Positions 1 through 7,238 are shown, counted from the first letter of the stretch. The stretch: DNA of 15,482 bases from Candidatus Peribacteria bacterium (GCA_031288635.1 JAITQZ010000131.1:1-15482); one strand, 5' to 3'. Notes: generated from the sequence alone by a model not told the origin. A program made the numbers and translations.

Positions 1-85
1 AGTAAGTTTAAGTAGAGAAAAATAACGTATACACACGCCTCTCAATGTATAAAAATTCCTTATTTTCTAAGAGGGATATTTTTTT

Positions 86-733
86 ATGTCTAATTTTTGG
101 TTATTCAGAGTTTCCTTAAATGAAATCGAGTATGTGAAAGCACTCAAAATCCACTGATCTCACAAAACCGATGTTCAAGTGCAAATCAAAGTTATCATCA
201 AATTAAAAGAAGAGGTAGATATACAAAATCTCTCTGTAAAACTGGTATCCAACACCAAGGGATTTAATCAGATTGATAAAAGATGGTTAAAAAATTATCG
301 TATACTTCGAGGAATGCCGGATAATGTTTTTGAACTCTTGCAATATTTTTGTGGAGAAAAGAAACCTTACAAAAAAGAAACAAGAGACCCCAGACGTATG
401 TTTTTAGATGAAATGACACTTGAGGAGCAACAAACTCTGCTCAACTTTCTCAAAGAAAAGAAAATGCTGATTGTGAATGATATTATCAGAGGGAGAGGAG
501 CATTTTGTGCTGAACGAATGCTTGTCGTAAAGAAAACTTCCTACTACGAGCGAGTGTTGAAATCCATTAACGAAGTGATGAACTTTTACGGGAATGGAGA
601 TATTATCATTTCTCCACAAGGAAGTTTAAAGATTGGAAAAATTACCGTACAGAGAAAAGGCTGAGATTGAGGAAGAGATACTGCGAAAATGCTCCAATTC
701 AAGATTGATCCTACGGAATTATTTCCTAGGTAA
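86..733 (+). CDS. HinP1I-like type II restriction endonuclease, N-terminally short
   Basis: Reads as 215 aa when TGA is glycine (codons at 155, 662 and 668). From memory, nearly the whole protein aligns with R.HinP1I (GCGC-specific, PD-(D/E)XK fold): VKLVSNTKGFNQIDK, a GRG-F-AE segment near residue 135, INEV-(N)-YGNGDI, and a C-terminus ending MLQFKIDPTELF. HinP1I has about 247 aa; this protein lacks roughly the first 35, and stops at 50 and 68 block extension in this frame. The start ATG is preceded by AAGAGGGA with good spacing, so this looks like the actual start. The HinP1I catalytic pattern is S-D-X18-Q-X-K; here I read T-D (residues 28-29), then S-V-K in place of Q-X-K, with a slightly longer spacer. 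The conserved Lys remains but Gln is Ser, so activity is uncertain. No methyltransferase lies in the window; one could sit to the left. The gene converges with the sugar transferase, 5 bp apart. Confidence 0.8.
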
Positions 734-738
734 TAACA

Positions 739-2139
739 TTACCTCCCCTTAAACACCACCCCAAACGTCGCAAAAATCACATACAAATCCATCGCTAGCG
801 ACCAATTTTGAATATAATACAAATCTAACCTCGCTTCCTCCTCAAACGGTAAATGGTCCCTTCCAAATACCTGTGCATACCCCGTAATCCCCGGCTTAAT
901 ACTCAAAACCCTCTTCATCCACGGTTCATACTTTTTTACTTCATGCGGCAAATGAGGACGAGGACCTACTAACGACATATCTCCAATCAATACCTGAAAA
1001 AGCTGAGGTAATTCATCCAGAGAAGTCTTACGTAAAAATTTCCCAAGTTTCGTAACTCTCGGGTCATCTTTGATTTTTGGTAAAATCCCTCTCCTATTAT
1101 TCGCGTCGCTCTCAATCAGCTTTTTATATAATTCTTCTGCTTCCTTTCCCCCATATCACACACTGAGATGCGTATACATTGTGCGAAACTTGTAAAAGGT
1201 AAACACTTTCCCACCTTTTCCAACTCTTTTCGACTTGTAAATCACAGGACCAGGACTATCTATACGAATCAACAACGCAATAATCACCATAAAAGGCAGA
1301 CCAATAATAATTCCAATGATTGAGCCCACCAAATCAAATATCCTCTTGGACACTAGAGACCATCCATCCAATTTAGAATGCTTATACTCCATAGCAATAA
1401 GAGTATCAATTTTTTCCGGTTTGTACACTACATCCTCTAAAAAATAACCTTCACTAATATGGAAAAATTTCGTTTCATAAAATCTGATTTTTTCAAACAT
1501 CAATTGAAGTGCCTCTTTTTCAAAATTTCCCAACGCCACAGTAATCGAATACTGTTGCAAATCGATACTCTCAATATCCTTCCACTCAATAAACTCCGTT
1601 GGAAAGCTAAAATTTTGTTTGACCGCATCAATAATTTCGCCACTATCAAGGGTATTATTCGAGACAATCAAGATTTTTTTTCCAGCTTTTTTTTGAAGTT
1701 TAAAATCAATAACATACCACAGTTGATCAAAAAGAAACAAAACGACATACGTTAAGAGGGCAGTAGTAATAATTACAAACCTCGAAATCCCCCACATAAA
1801 GAGAATCCCTTGCCCAAAATAAGAGAGAAACGTGATACAAATCACCCAATACACCCAAACTTTTGAAAGCGTTTTAGGATAGGTATCAGCAGTTCCATTA
1901 AGCTCATATAAGTTCTTAATCAATCCCCCTACAACAAAAATTCCCGCAGATACCAGAGCGAAAACCTGAAGTTCTCTCACATTTATCTGCGGAATATTCA
2001 GGGGCAAAAGATAGCCCCACATCCTGAATTTATACGTTAATCGAAACACTCCCAAAATCAGCCCGAGATGAATCAGAGGTCTCACCAAACGAAAGATCTT
2101 GATGCGTTGTCGTATACTTGTATTACTCGTCATCATCAC
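739..2139 (-). CDS. Polyprenyl-phosphate sugar-1-phosphate transferase (WbaP/EpsL-type)
   Basis: 466 aa with one UGA-Gly (codon at 1156-1158). The family transfers a sugar-1-phosphate from a UDP-sugar to undecaprenyl phosphate at the membrane, the first step in repeat-unit assembly for capsule, exopolysaccharide or O-antigen. Residues about 20-150 hold four hydrophobic segments, then a Rossmann-like linker (about 153-250), then a hydrophobic segment (about 268-292) leading into the catalytic domain. That domain shows RIDSPGPVIYKSKRVGKGG, KFRTMY, SLDELPQLF, GDMSLVGPRP and GITGYAQV, all canonical. Length is normal for the long (five-membrane-segment) form. Three consecutive Met codons begin the gene inside the last codons of the response regulator (17 bp overlap), implying translational coupling and one operon. 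There is no clear Shine-Dalgarno. The sugar cannot be told from the sequence. Confidence 0.93.
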
Positions 2140-2788
2140 CAGCTAAACGATATCCAAACCCTTTTACAGTAAAGATAAACTTTTTCCCTAATTTTCTACG
2201 TATCATAGAGATATAAACATCCAACTTGTTATCAGATTCCCAAATAGCATCATCTCCTCGTAATTCAGTAATAATTTCTGTCCTAGAAAGAGTCCTTCCT
2301 GTATTTCTAATCAATAACTCTAAAATCTGAATCTCTTTCAGAGTCAAATGAACTACTTTTCCAGCTTTCCTAATTTCTTTTTTATCCAAATTAACCGTAA
2401 TTTCTCCCAACTGAACCTGATGAGAAACGAGTCCTCTACGCAGCAATGCCTTTGCACGAGCGAAGAGCTCAGAAAAATCAAAAGGTTTCACTAAATAATC
2501 ATCCGCTCCGAGATCAAACAGCTCCAATTTGTCTTCTAGCTGTGCTTTCGCAGTAATAATCATAATAGGGACATTCTTTGTCGCTCTTACAATTTGCACA
2601 AAAGATTTTCCATCAATCCCCGGTAGCATCAAATCAAGCAGAATCAAATCAAAATCTTGAAGTTTCGCCATCGTTAATCATTTTTCTCCATCATAAGAAG
2701 TAATAACATCTCGTCCTTCGAGTTCTAAATAACTCTTAATGTTGTGGGCAGTTTCCTGAGAATTTTCCACTAATAGAATTTTTGGCAT
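2123..2788 (-). CDS. OmpR/PhoB-family response regulator
   Basis: 221 aa with one UGA-Gly (2678-2680, residue 37). The receiver domain (about 1-115) begins MPKILLVENSQ and has the phosphoacceptor Asp52 in LILLDLMLPGIDG, the Thr of IMIITA, and the Lys of LVKPF. The C-terminal half (about 125-221) is a winged-helix DNA-binding domain with LTLKEIQILELLIRN, the recognition region KLDVYISMIRRKL and the final hairpin FTVKGFGYRL. The usual second acidic residue of the Mg site is Asn (E8-N9 instead of E-D or D-D). Its start at 2788 is 6 nt behind a TATTAT box, so the transcript may be leaderless. No histidine kinase lies in the window. It heads an operon with the sugar transferase, so control of envelope polysaccharide is a reasonable inference; the target genes are unknown. 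Confidence 0.93.
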
Positions 2789-2800
2789 GGTACTATAATA
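2789..2800 (-). promoter_or_regulatory. -10 box at the response-regulator start (possible leaderless promoter)
   Basis: On the minus strand TATTAT is followed by six bases (AGTACC) and then the ATG of the response regulator. A -10 hexamer ending 7 bases before the start codon would place transcription initiation at or next to the ATG. No good -35 is seen, which fits activator-dependent promoters of this regulator class. Confidence 0.45.
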
Positions 2801-2824
2801 AAAGAATAAAAATTCTGAATACTA

Positions 2825-2842
2825 GGTATATACAGATATACC
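2825..2842. repeat. Perfect 7-bp inverted repeat upstream of the response regulator
   Basis: GGTATAT, four bases (ACAG), ATATACC. It lies between the response-regulator promoter and the 11-bp-spaced direct repeats. It could be a dimer operator or a hairpin in a longer transcript. The function is unknown. Confidence 0.5.
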
Positions 2843-2853
2843 CTAATGTTAAA

Positions 2854-2873
2854 TGAATCAAATGTGAATCAAA
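2854..2873. promoter_or_regulatory. Tandem direct repeat, 11-bp period, candidate OmpR/PhoB-type operator
   Basis: TGAATCAAA occurs at 2854-2862 and again at 2865-2873, start to start exactly 11 bp. Head-to-tail half-sites about one helical turn apart are how OmpR/PhoB winged-helix regulators bind DNA. The pair sits about 65-85 bp upstream of such a regulator's start and is also 30 bp from the -35 of the divergent tRNA promoter. Autoregulation is an inference. Confidence 0.5.
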
Positions 2874-2902
2874 AGCAAATGTATACCTGAGCTAATTTCA
2901 TG

Positions 2903-2930
2903 TTGAATTCTTGGTGCATTTATGTATACA
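2903..2930 (+). promoter_or_regulatory. Sigma70-type promoter of tRNA-Trp
   Basis: TTGAAT (2903-2908), 16 bp, TATACA (2925-2930), about 33 bp before the mature tRNA 5' end. The same TTGAAT -35 is used by the rnpB promoter. Confidence 0.6.
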
Positions 2931-2963
2931 CATCAACGTACCCATCTGGAAGTACCTAAATAC

Positions 2964-3035
2964 AGGGATTTAGCTCAGTGGTAGAGCGGGAGTCTCCAAA
3001 GCTCCGCGTCGGGGGTCCAATTCCCTCAATCCCTG
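2964..3035 (+). tRNA. tRNA-Trp (anticodon CCA)
   Basis: The 72-nt cloverleaf folds by eye: acceptor AGGGATT/AATCCCT, D arm GCTC-AGTGGTA-GAGC, anticodon arm GGAGT-CTCCAAA-GCTCC with CCA at positions 34-36, five-base variable loop GCGTC, T arm GGGGG-TCCAATT-CCCTC. The discriminator base is G, as in bacterial tRNA-Trp. The 3' CCA is not encoded. The T loop has C at position 55 where nearly all elongator tRNAs have U (pseudouridine). In a code-25 organism this tRNA must read UGG only and leave UGA to a tRNA-Gly(UCA), which is not in this window. Confidence 0.92.
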
Positions 3036-3070
3036 ATTTTTTGTTTTCTACTTCCTTCCTAAATTAGCTC

Positions 3071-3099
3071 TTGAATTTCCACTGCTATTTCCTTATAAT
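3071..3099 (+). promoter_or_regulatory. Sigma70-type promoter of rnpB
   Basis: TTGAAT (3071-3076), 17 bp, perfect TATAAT (3094-3099). The RNA 5' end expected from the P1 helix begins about 7 bases after the -10, which is ideal spacing. Confidence 0.8.
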
Positions 3100-3105
3100 A
3101 ATGCC

Positions 3106-3449
3106 AAGCCAAACAAAGTGCAACCCCACAATCTTGCGGGGAGGAAAGTCCTGACATTATACCTAAGGAGGTAGCTCACGGCTACTGGACGCAACTCAGC
3201 CAAATGAACGTGCCACAGAAACGGAAACTCGTTCGTCACTCGTGACGAACTAAAGATGCAACGTGAAGATGGCTTTCGCTTCGGTGAAGGTCTACTTCTC
3301 CTCAGTTGGATAGATAATCCTTCGAGTGGTAAACCACTTCCTAATGCAAGCTTATCTCGCTGTTCAGCGGGGCAGTGCAAGACTAGAACTTTACGTTCTG
3401 CTAGACATATCGCACTTGAAACACAGAATCAGGCTTATTGTTTGGCGAG
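3106..3449 (+). ncRNA. rnpB: RNase P RNA (catalytic subunit)
   Basis: The ribozyme matures tRNA 5' ends together with RnpA. Helix P1 is visible: GCCAAACAA (3108-3116) pairs with TTGTTTGGC (3438-3446). Conserved core pieces are GAGGAAAGTCC (about 3140-3150), GCCACAGAAACGG (about 3212) and the 3' ACAGAATCAGGCTTA (3423-3437). A perfect 8-bp hairpin GTTCGTCA-CTCG-TGACGAAC (3231-3250) and further short hairpins fit the peripheral helices. The length of about 344 nt suits bacterial type A RNase P RNA. Open frames on both strands here are incidental. The ends are placed from P1 and could be off by a few bases. Confidence 0.93.
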
Positions 3450-3504
3450 ATTCTTACCGTTGCTCATCTTCAAATTCAACATGCTTAGATTTTTTAAAGA
3501 AGAC

Positions 3505-3531
3505 TGGTGGTTTATTCCCCACCTTTTTTTT
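3505..3531 (+). terminator. Rho-independent terminator downstream of rnpB
   Basis: GGTGG (3506-3510), an 8-base loop, CCACC (3519-3523), then eight T residues (3524-3531). It lies about 55 bases after the 3' end of the RNase P RNA, consistent with a precursor that is trimmed. Confidence 0.8.
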
Positions 3532-3876
3532 CAAGGAATCAATTCTTTTTCTGGTCAATTGAATCGTGCTATGCAATTCTTTCACTCAAAGTCACAAAAA
3601 CGCTTCCAAAGAATCTGATTCCTTTTCATTTTTTTCCGAGGGTGGCTGCTTCTGCTTTTCTACATACCCCTCTCCCATAACCCTGCGGATAATTCGTCCA
3701 TTGAAACTAGCTTCCAATCACATACTCTAGGACTAAATAAAATATTTAAATAATATATACATAAAATAGAAGCATTTTCAAGACGAAAAAAAAAGAAATG
3801 TAAAAATTTAAGAGAGCAGCATATTTCAAAAAAGAATATCAAAACATCTCTTGTCAAAAAATACTAAAAATTCTGC
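3532..3876. other. Stretch without a recognised gene
   Basis: About 345 bp with no convincing protein or RNA. Part of it (about 3725-3800) is very AT-rich, with A runs and TA steps. Short frames on both strands have low-complexity Phe/Leu-rich products with no family resemblance. A small palindrome GAATC-T-GATTC is followed by a T-rich run near 3610-3640; I do not call it a terminator. Confidence 0.5.
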
Positions 3877-3904
3877 TTGCAATCCTTTCTAAAACTCATA
3901 TAGT
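3877..3904 (+). promoter_or_regulatory. Promoter of the RhuM-like remnant
   Basis: TTGCAA (3877-3882), 16 bp, TATAGT (3899-3904). The expected transcript starts near 3911 and has a leader of about 30 nt containing AACTTCCCCTTTCCC before the ATG. The geometry matches the promoter in front of the ATP-grasp fusion gene (TTGCAA, 16 bp, TATACT). Confidence 0.6.
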
Positions 3905-3940
3905 GGAAATAATCAGCTTTTAACTTCCCCTTTCCCACGG

Positions 3941-4282
3941 ATGCCAACCACAAAATCCATCGAACTCAAAGCCCAAAATCCTAGCCTTGCTTCATCCACC
4001 GCTCAATACCTTACTTTCGTTGCAGGACTTGGAGAAGCTGATCAAACCCTTGAAATCAGGTATGAGGACGAAAATATTCGACTGACGCAAAAAATGATGG
4101 CAGCATTGTATGATGTTTCTATTCCTGCAATTAATCAACACCTTCAACAGCTGAAAACGGACTGAGAAATTGATGATTGAGTTATTAAGCAATACCTAAT
4201 AGTTCAACAAGAGGGTTCTTGTGAGGTATCTCGTGTGATGATAAATACATGCCTGAGGAAGACAAAACTTTTTTCCTTATAG
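3941..4282 (+). pseudogene. RhuM-family protein, N-terminal remnant
   Basis: 113 aa with UGA-Gly codons at 4163 and 4175. After a lead of about 35 residues, EIRYEDENIRLTQKMMAALY and the following DVSIPAINQHLQQL-(x)-GEIDDGVIKQYL match the start of the virulence RhuM (RhuM/YfiI-like) family, which often sits near restriction or toxin-antitoxin genes. Family members run on for 200-300 aa, beginning with a conserved segment like YNLDAIISVGYRV. Here similarity stops at about 4237 and the frame ends in TAG after an unrelated tail. No continuation is seen in the other frames. I take it as a truncated gene, although promoter and start are intact and a short DNA-binding-like product could still be made. 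It overlaps the minus-strand gene at 4185-4454 by 98 bp. Its cellular function is not established. Confidence 0.6.
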
Positions 4283-4454
4283 AATGCATTGCTTGTTTAT
4301 GGAAGGTCGTTGGATTTTTCCCTGCACGATAATCAGATAAGGATTTTGAGACGTTATTGCGAAAATATTCATCATATTCCTCTTCCAACAAGAAATCTCA
4401 CATCAGGGTATCTTTTTCAGTTTTATGAGCAGGAATAGTTGGAACCTTCTTCAT
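4185..4454 (-). CDS. Hypothetical small protein, 89 aa
   Basis: Not recognised. The product starts MKKVPTIPAHKTEKDTLMGD, has one UGA-Gly (4398-4400), an acidic patch LEEEYDEYF and then a basic, Ser-rich half (SLSDYRAGKNPTTFHKQAMH). It has no signal peptide or membrane segment. I chose the ATG at 4454 because a good promoter (TTGAGA, 16 bp, TATAAT on the minus strand) ends 29 bp upstream; the earlier ATG at 4484 overlaps the -10 box. No Shine-Dalgarno is seen. The gene follows recG on the same strand after 67 bp. Its C-terminal third is antisense to the RhuM remnant, so one of the two frames may be non-functional there. Small charged proteins near RhuM genes can be antitoxins, but nothing here shows that. 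Confidence 0.5.
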
Positions 4455-4482
4455 TTTATTGGTTATTGGTAAAAATGTAGTC

Positions 4483-4510
4483 ATTATAATCAAGATGACT
4501 ACTTTCTCAA
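4483..4510 (-). promoter_or_regulatory. Promoter of the 89-aa hypothetical gene
   Basis: On the minus strand TTGAGA (4510-4505), 16 bp, TATAAT (4488-4483). It begins only 11 bp after the recG stop, so the small gene can be transcribed independently of recG. Confidence 0.6.
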
Positions 4511-4521
4511 GTATTTTTTTC

Positions 4522-6651
4522 TTACGCCAGCACATCGCCAATCTTTTCTTCCATAAACTTCTGCAAACCTGGCAACCCTTCCAACTTCGGATACTTCTTC
4601 AAAAGCCACATCGCCCCTTCCTGCACCTTCTCCAAAAATCTCAAATCCGTCAACACATCCAGCGGAACATCACTTTCTCCTGACTGCATTGTCCCCAAAA
4701 TCTCCCCCGAACCGCGATTTTGCAAATCCAATTCCGCCAATTTGAAGCCATCAGTAGTCGTTTCCATAATTTTCAATCTTGCGTAGGTATCGCCAGACTT
4801 TTTTGCTGTTTCTAAAAAGCAGTAAGACTTTATCGTAGAACGTCCAATCCTTCCACGCAACTGATGAAGCTGGGAAAGTCCGAAACGTTCCGCATTTTTG
4901 ATAATCATTATCGTCGCTTCTGGCACGTCCACTCCCACTTCAATGACCGTTGTGGAAACAAGCAAACATTTTTTGCCAGTCTTGAATTCCTTCATCACGT
5001 GGTCTTTGTCTTTGGCAGTCATTCTCCCGTGGAGGAGTCAGATTTTTTCTTCTCCTAATTCGGAAAAAAAGGCTGAAATCTCCTGATATTGTGTGGTGGC
5101 GGATTTCACATCGTCCATTTTTTCACTATCTTCAATCAACGGCGTCACAACAAAGACTTTCTGCCCTTGTGCGATTTTCTGCAAAATCCACGGTTTCAGT
5201 TTGAGATATTCCTGTTCTGAAATGACTTTGGTATCAATTGGCACCCTTCCGACCGGTAATTCGTCAATCACGCTCACCTCAAATTCCCCAAAAAACGCCA
5301 ATGCCATCGAACGCGGAATAGGCGTTGCCGTCATCTGCAAAATATGCGGAGTATTGAATTTCTTGAACATCGCTCTTTGTTTCACGCCAAATTTATGTTG
5401 CTCGTCAATGCACACAAATTTCAAATCTTTGAACTGTACTCCTTCCTGCAAGACTGCGTGTGTTGCGACGAGAACATCGATTTTTCCCTCTTTCAGTCAG
5501 CGTTTTAGTTCTTCTTTTCTCGCTTTACTCAAACTTCACGTCAATAATTCCACTCTCAATCCCAACGGGAGCAAGATTTTTGCCAGTGTCGCGTAATGTT
5601 GATTTGCTAGCACTTCAAGCGGTGCCAATAAGACTGACTGTCCTTGCAAAACTTTTCGCACATAGTAACTTGCAATCGTTGCCACAATCGTTTTCCCGCT
5701 TCCCACGTCTCCTTGCAGCAATCTCAGCATCGGCTTTCCACGATAAAAATCTTCCAAAATCTGAATAATCACTTTTTTCTGGGCTACGGTAAGAGCAAAA
5801 GAAAGCTGATTAAGAATTGGTTTCAGTACTTCCCAATGAGGATTTTCGGAAATTGGGGGCGTATCCAAACTTCCTTGATACGCCAATTTATTCATCAGAG
5901 AAAAAAGCTGAATTCTGAGCAATCTATCAAAAAAGAGCCTGTATAATGCCTTCTTCCTGAGTTCATCACTTTCTGGATAATGAAGATTTTTAATCGTTTC
6001 TACTACGGGAAGCAAATTGAATTGTTGCAAAAATTCTTCAGGGAGGTATTCCGTGAAATAGTGGTCTATGTTATCCAAGTTATTCCATATTTTCTGAGCG
6101 AACCAACCGGGTTTAATCCCTTGGAGTTCGGAGTAAATAGGGAAAATTCTTCAGGCTGTATGTTCGTCGCCACCCCCTTTCGTAAAGGGGGGTAGGGGGG
6201 ATTTTTCATCTGAATGTTCCGTATCGCCCCCCCCTTGCCCCCCTTCAGAAGGGGGGGAGCTAGGCACAACATCGGGATGATTAAAAATAATCTTACCGAA
6301 CTTCATTTGAGGTTTCCCGACAATGATGTACCAGCTTTTTTCTACTAATTTACTAGCTAAAAATGCTGAATTATAAATGCTGATGTATCCGATATTTCCG
6401 TGTTGGTCAGTGAATTTGATGTCGTAAATAGTTTTCCCACCTCTCATTCGTTGCTTTTTTTGAATGATTTGTCCTTTTGTCGCGGTAATGCCTTTCGCGT
6501 CAAAGACGAGTTCGTTCAACGGTTTAATTTGCGAACGGTCTTCATAGGTGCGAGGAAAGTAATTGAAAAAATCTCTCAGCGTTTTGATACCATTTTGTTC
6601 TAAAATGGTGATGTAGCGGGGCGTAGTTCTGAGTAAAGTTTTAAGTTCCAT
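4522..6651 (-). CDS. recG: ATP-dependent DNA helicase RecG, with an in-frame repeat insertion
   Basis: 709 aa with four UGA-Gly codons (6151, 5536, 5497, 5038). RecG remodels stalled replication forks and branch-migrates Holliday junctions. The N-terminal and wedge (OB-fold) regions run to about residue 190. The helicase core follows: Walker A GDVGSGKT (314-321), the TGS motif after LL, ATHAVLQEGVQF, a DEQH box (about 416-419), TATPIPRS, LLHGRM, VIEVGVDVPEA, and the C-terminal QLRGRIGRS. Two of the UGA codons fall at invariant glycines (LLT-G-S and G-LLHGRM). Residues about 130-167 are extra relative to the family: a Pro/Gly/Ser-rich stretch containing PPSEGGQGGG and SPLPPFTKGGG, encoded by a palindromic repeat, between FNHPDVV and RIFPIYSEL. 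Apart from that the length is normal. TTGAAC, 16 bp, TACACT lies directly upstream. Confidence 0.96.
6170..6260. repeat. Palindromic G/C-run repeat inserted in frame in recG
   Basis: Two hairpin-forming halves in inverted orientation. The first has CCCCCTTT (6173-6180) and AAAGGGGG (6184-6191), then a GGGGGG run and AT. The second has CCCCCCTTC (6238-6246) and GAAGGGGGG (6248-6256), preceded by a run of eight C. Read on opposite strands, both halves give the order C-run, T/A loop, G-run, G-run, AT, so this looks like one MITE/REP-like element with nested palindromes. Its length of about 90-110 bp adds whole codons with no TAA or TAG, so recG stays open. Similar elements in other genomes give SPLPP/KGG-type peptides when translated. 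The exact ends and any duplicated target site cannot be set by eye. Confidence 0.75.
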
Positions 6652-6657
6652 ACCAAA

Positions 6658-6685
6658 AGTGTATGGTTTTTCGAGAAAAGTTCAA
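6658..6685 (-). promoter_or_regulatory. recG promoter, probably leaderless
   Basis: On the minus strand TTGAAC (6685-6680), 16 bp, TACACT (6663-6658), then six bases (TTTGGT) and the recG ATG. Transcription should start at or within a base or two of the ATG, leaving no room for a Shine-Dalgarno. Confidence 0.55.
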
Positions 6686-6700
6686 TCCAAAAAATATATC

Positions 6701-6729
6701 TTGACTTTCAGAATATATATATGTATAAT
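6701..6729 (+). promoter_or_regulatory. Near-consensus sigma70-type promoter
   Basis: TTGACT (6701-6706), 17 bp, perfect TATAAT (6724-6729), the strongest promoter by eye in the window. It is divergent from the recG promoter, with 15 bp between the two -35 elements. It covers the ATG at 6721, so the downstream gene must start later. Confidence 0.85.
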
Positions 6730-6762
6730 TCCAAAAACAAGAAAACTAATAAAAAAAATAAA

Positions 6763-7116
6763 ATGAAAAAAACTAAATGTATGAAGTCTTTTCTCAGACC
6801 AGTACGAATCCTAAAAATCAAACTCTTCCGCACAAAACTTGGAACGGCGATAAGGATTTGGATAGGGAGACGAACAAAAAGACTTGACCAACTTATGGGG
6901 AGAACTCGATATGGTCGAAAAGTCAAAGCAAAATTTAGACTTCCCATCATTAGAGCGTTGATTAACTTTACCTTCTCGGTGATGATGTTCGTACCATTCC
7001 CGGGAACGGTGGATATTCCACTGGCTACTATCATCAGCATTGTGCTAGTGTGGGCGGCGTTAGAGATGGTTATCGAGTCTTTCATATGGTTCATTAAAAA
7101 ATTAAAAAAAGAGTAA
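6763..7116 (+). CDS. Small basic membrane protein, hypothetical
   Basis: 117 aa from the ATG at 6763. The upstream in-frame ATG at 6721 lies inside the promoter and cannot be used from it. The family is not recognised. The N-terminal 65 residues are very rich in Lys and Arg (LRPVRILKIKLFRTKLG, GRRTKRLDQL, RYGRKVKAKFR). Two hydrophobic segments follow (about 72-90 and 95-112) joined by FVPFPGTVDIP, and the tail is basic (KKLKKE). This suggests an inner-membrane protein with its basic part in the cytoplasm, perhaps touching nucleic acid or acidic lipids. No UGA codons occur. The leader is A-rich, about 28 nt, without a Shine-Dalgarno. The strong promoter suggests high expression. Confidence 0.7.
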   Translation: MKKTKCMKSFLRPVRILKIKLFRTKLGTAIRIWIGRRTKRLDQLMGRTRYGRKVKAKFRLPIIRALINFTFSVMMFVPFPGTVDIPLATIISIVLVWAALEMVIESFIWFIKKLKKE

Positions 7117-7238
7117 TGTTGAAATTCAGCGTTGCTTTTTTTTCTTTTGATTTTTCTTTAATAATTTGTATATTTATAACAATAAATCATTCAAAAAGAA
7201 AATAAAAAACTGTCTTTTATTTTTTATACGCTCTTAGT

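Noticed and set aside
1..15. Possible tail of an upstream gene (SKFK then TAG), perhaps the cognate methyltransferase of the restriction enzyme.
   Set aside because: Four codons are not enough to support any call.
2964..3035. The tRNA as the UGA-reading tRNA-Gly(UCA) expected in a code-25 genome.
   Set aside because: The 7-base anticodon loop CTCCAAA puts CCA at 34-36 and the discriminator is G, so it is tRNA-Trp.
3093..3618. Open frames on both strands within 3093-3618 (95, 120 and 78 aa).
   Set aside because: They lie in or run out of the RNase P RNA gene, whose P1 helix and conserved core are evident; the products resemble nothing.
3660..3857. Minus-strand frame of 65 aa rich in Phe.
   Set aside because: It arises from A-rich DNA; no start signals and no resemblance to a family.
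5093..5946. Plus-strand frames of 100-167 aa opposite recG.
   Set aside because: Antisense shadows of a strongly conserved helicase; low-complexity Ser/Phe/Leu-rich products with no promoter or family signal.
6708..7094. Minus-strand frame of 128 aa opposite the basic membrane protein.
   Set aside because: It would run through the strong plus-strand promoter, has no promoter of its own, and its product looks like the antisense of a hydrophobic hairpin.
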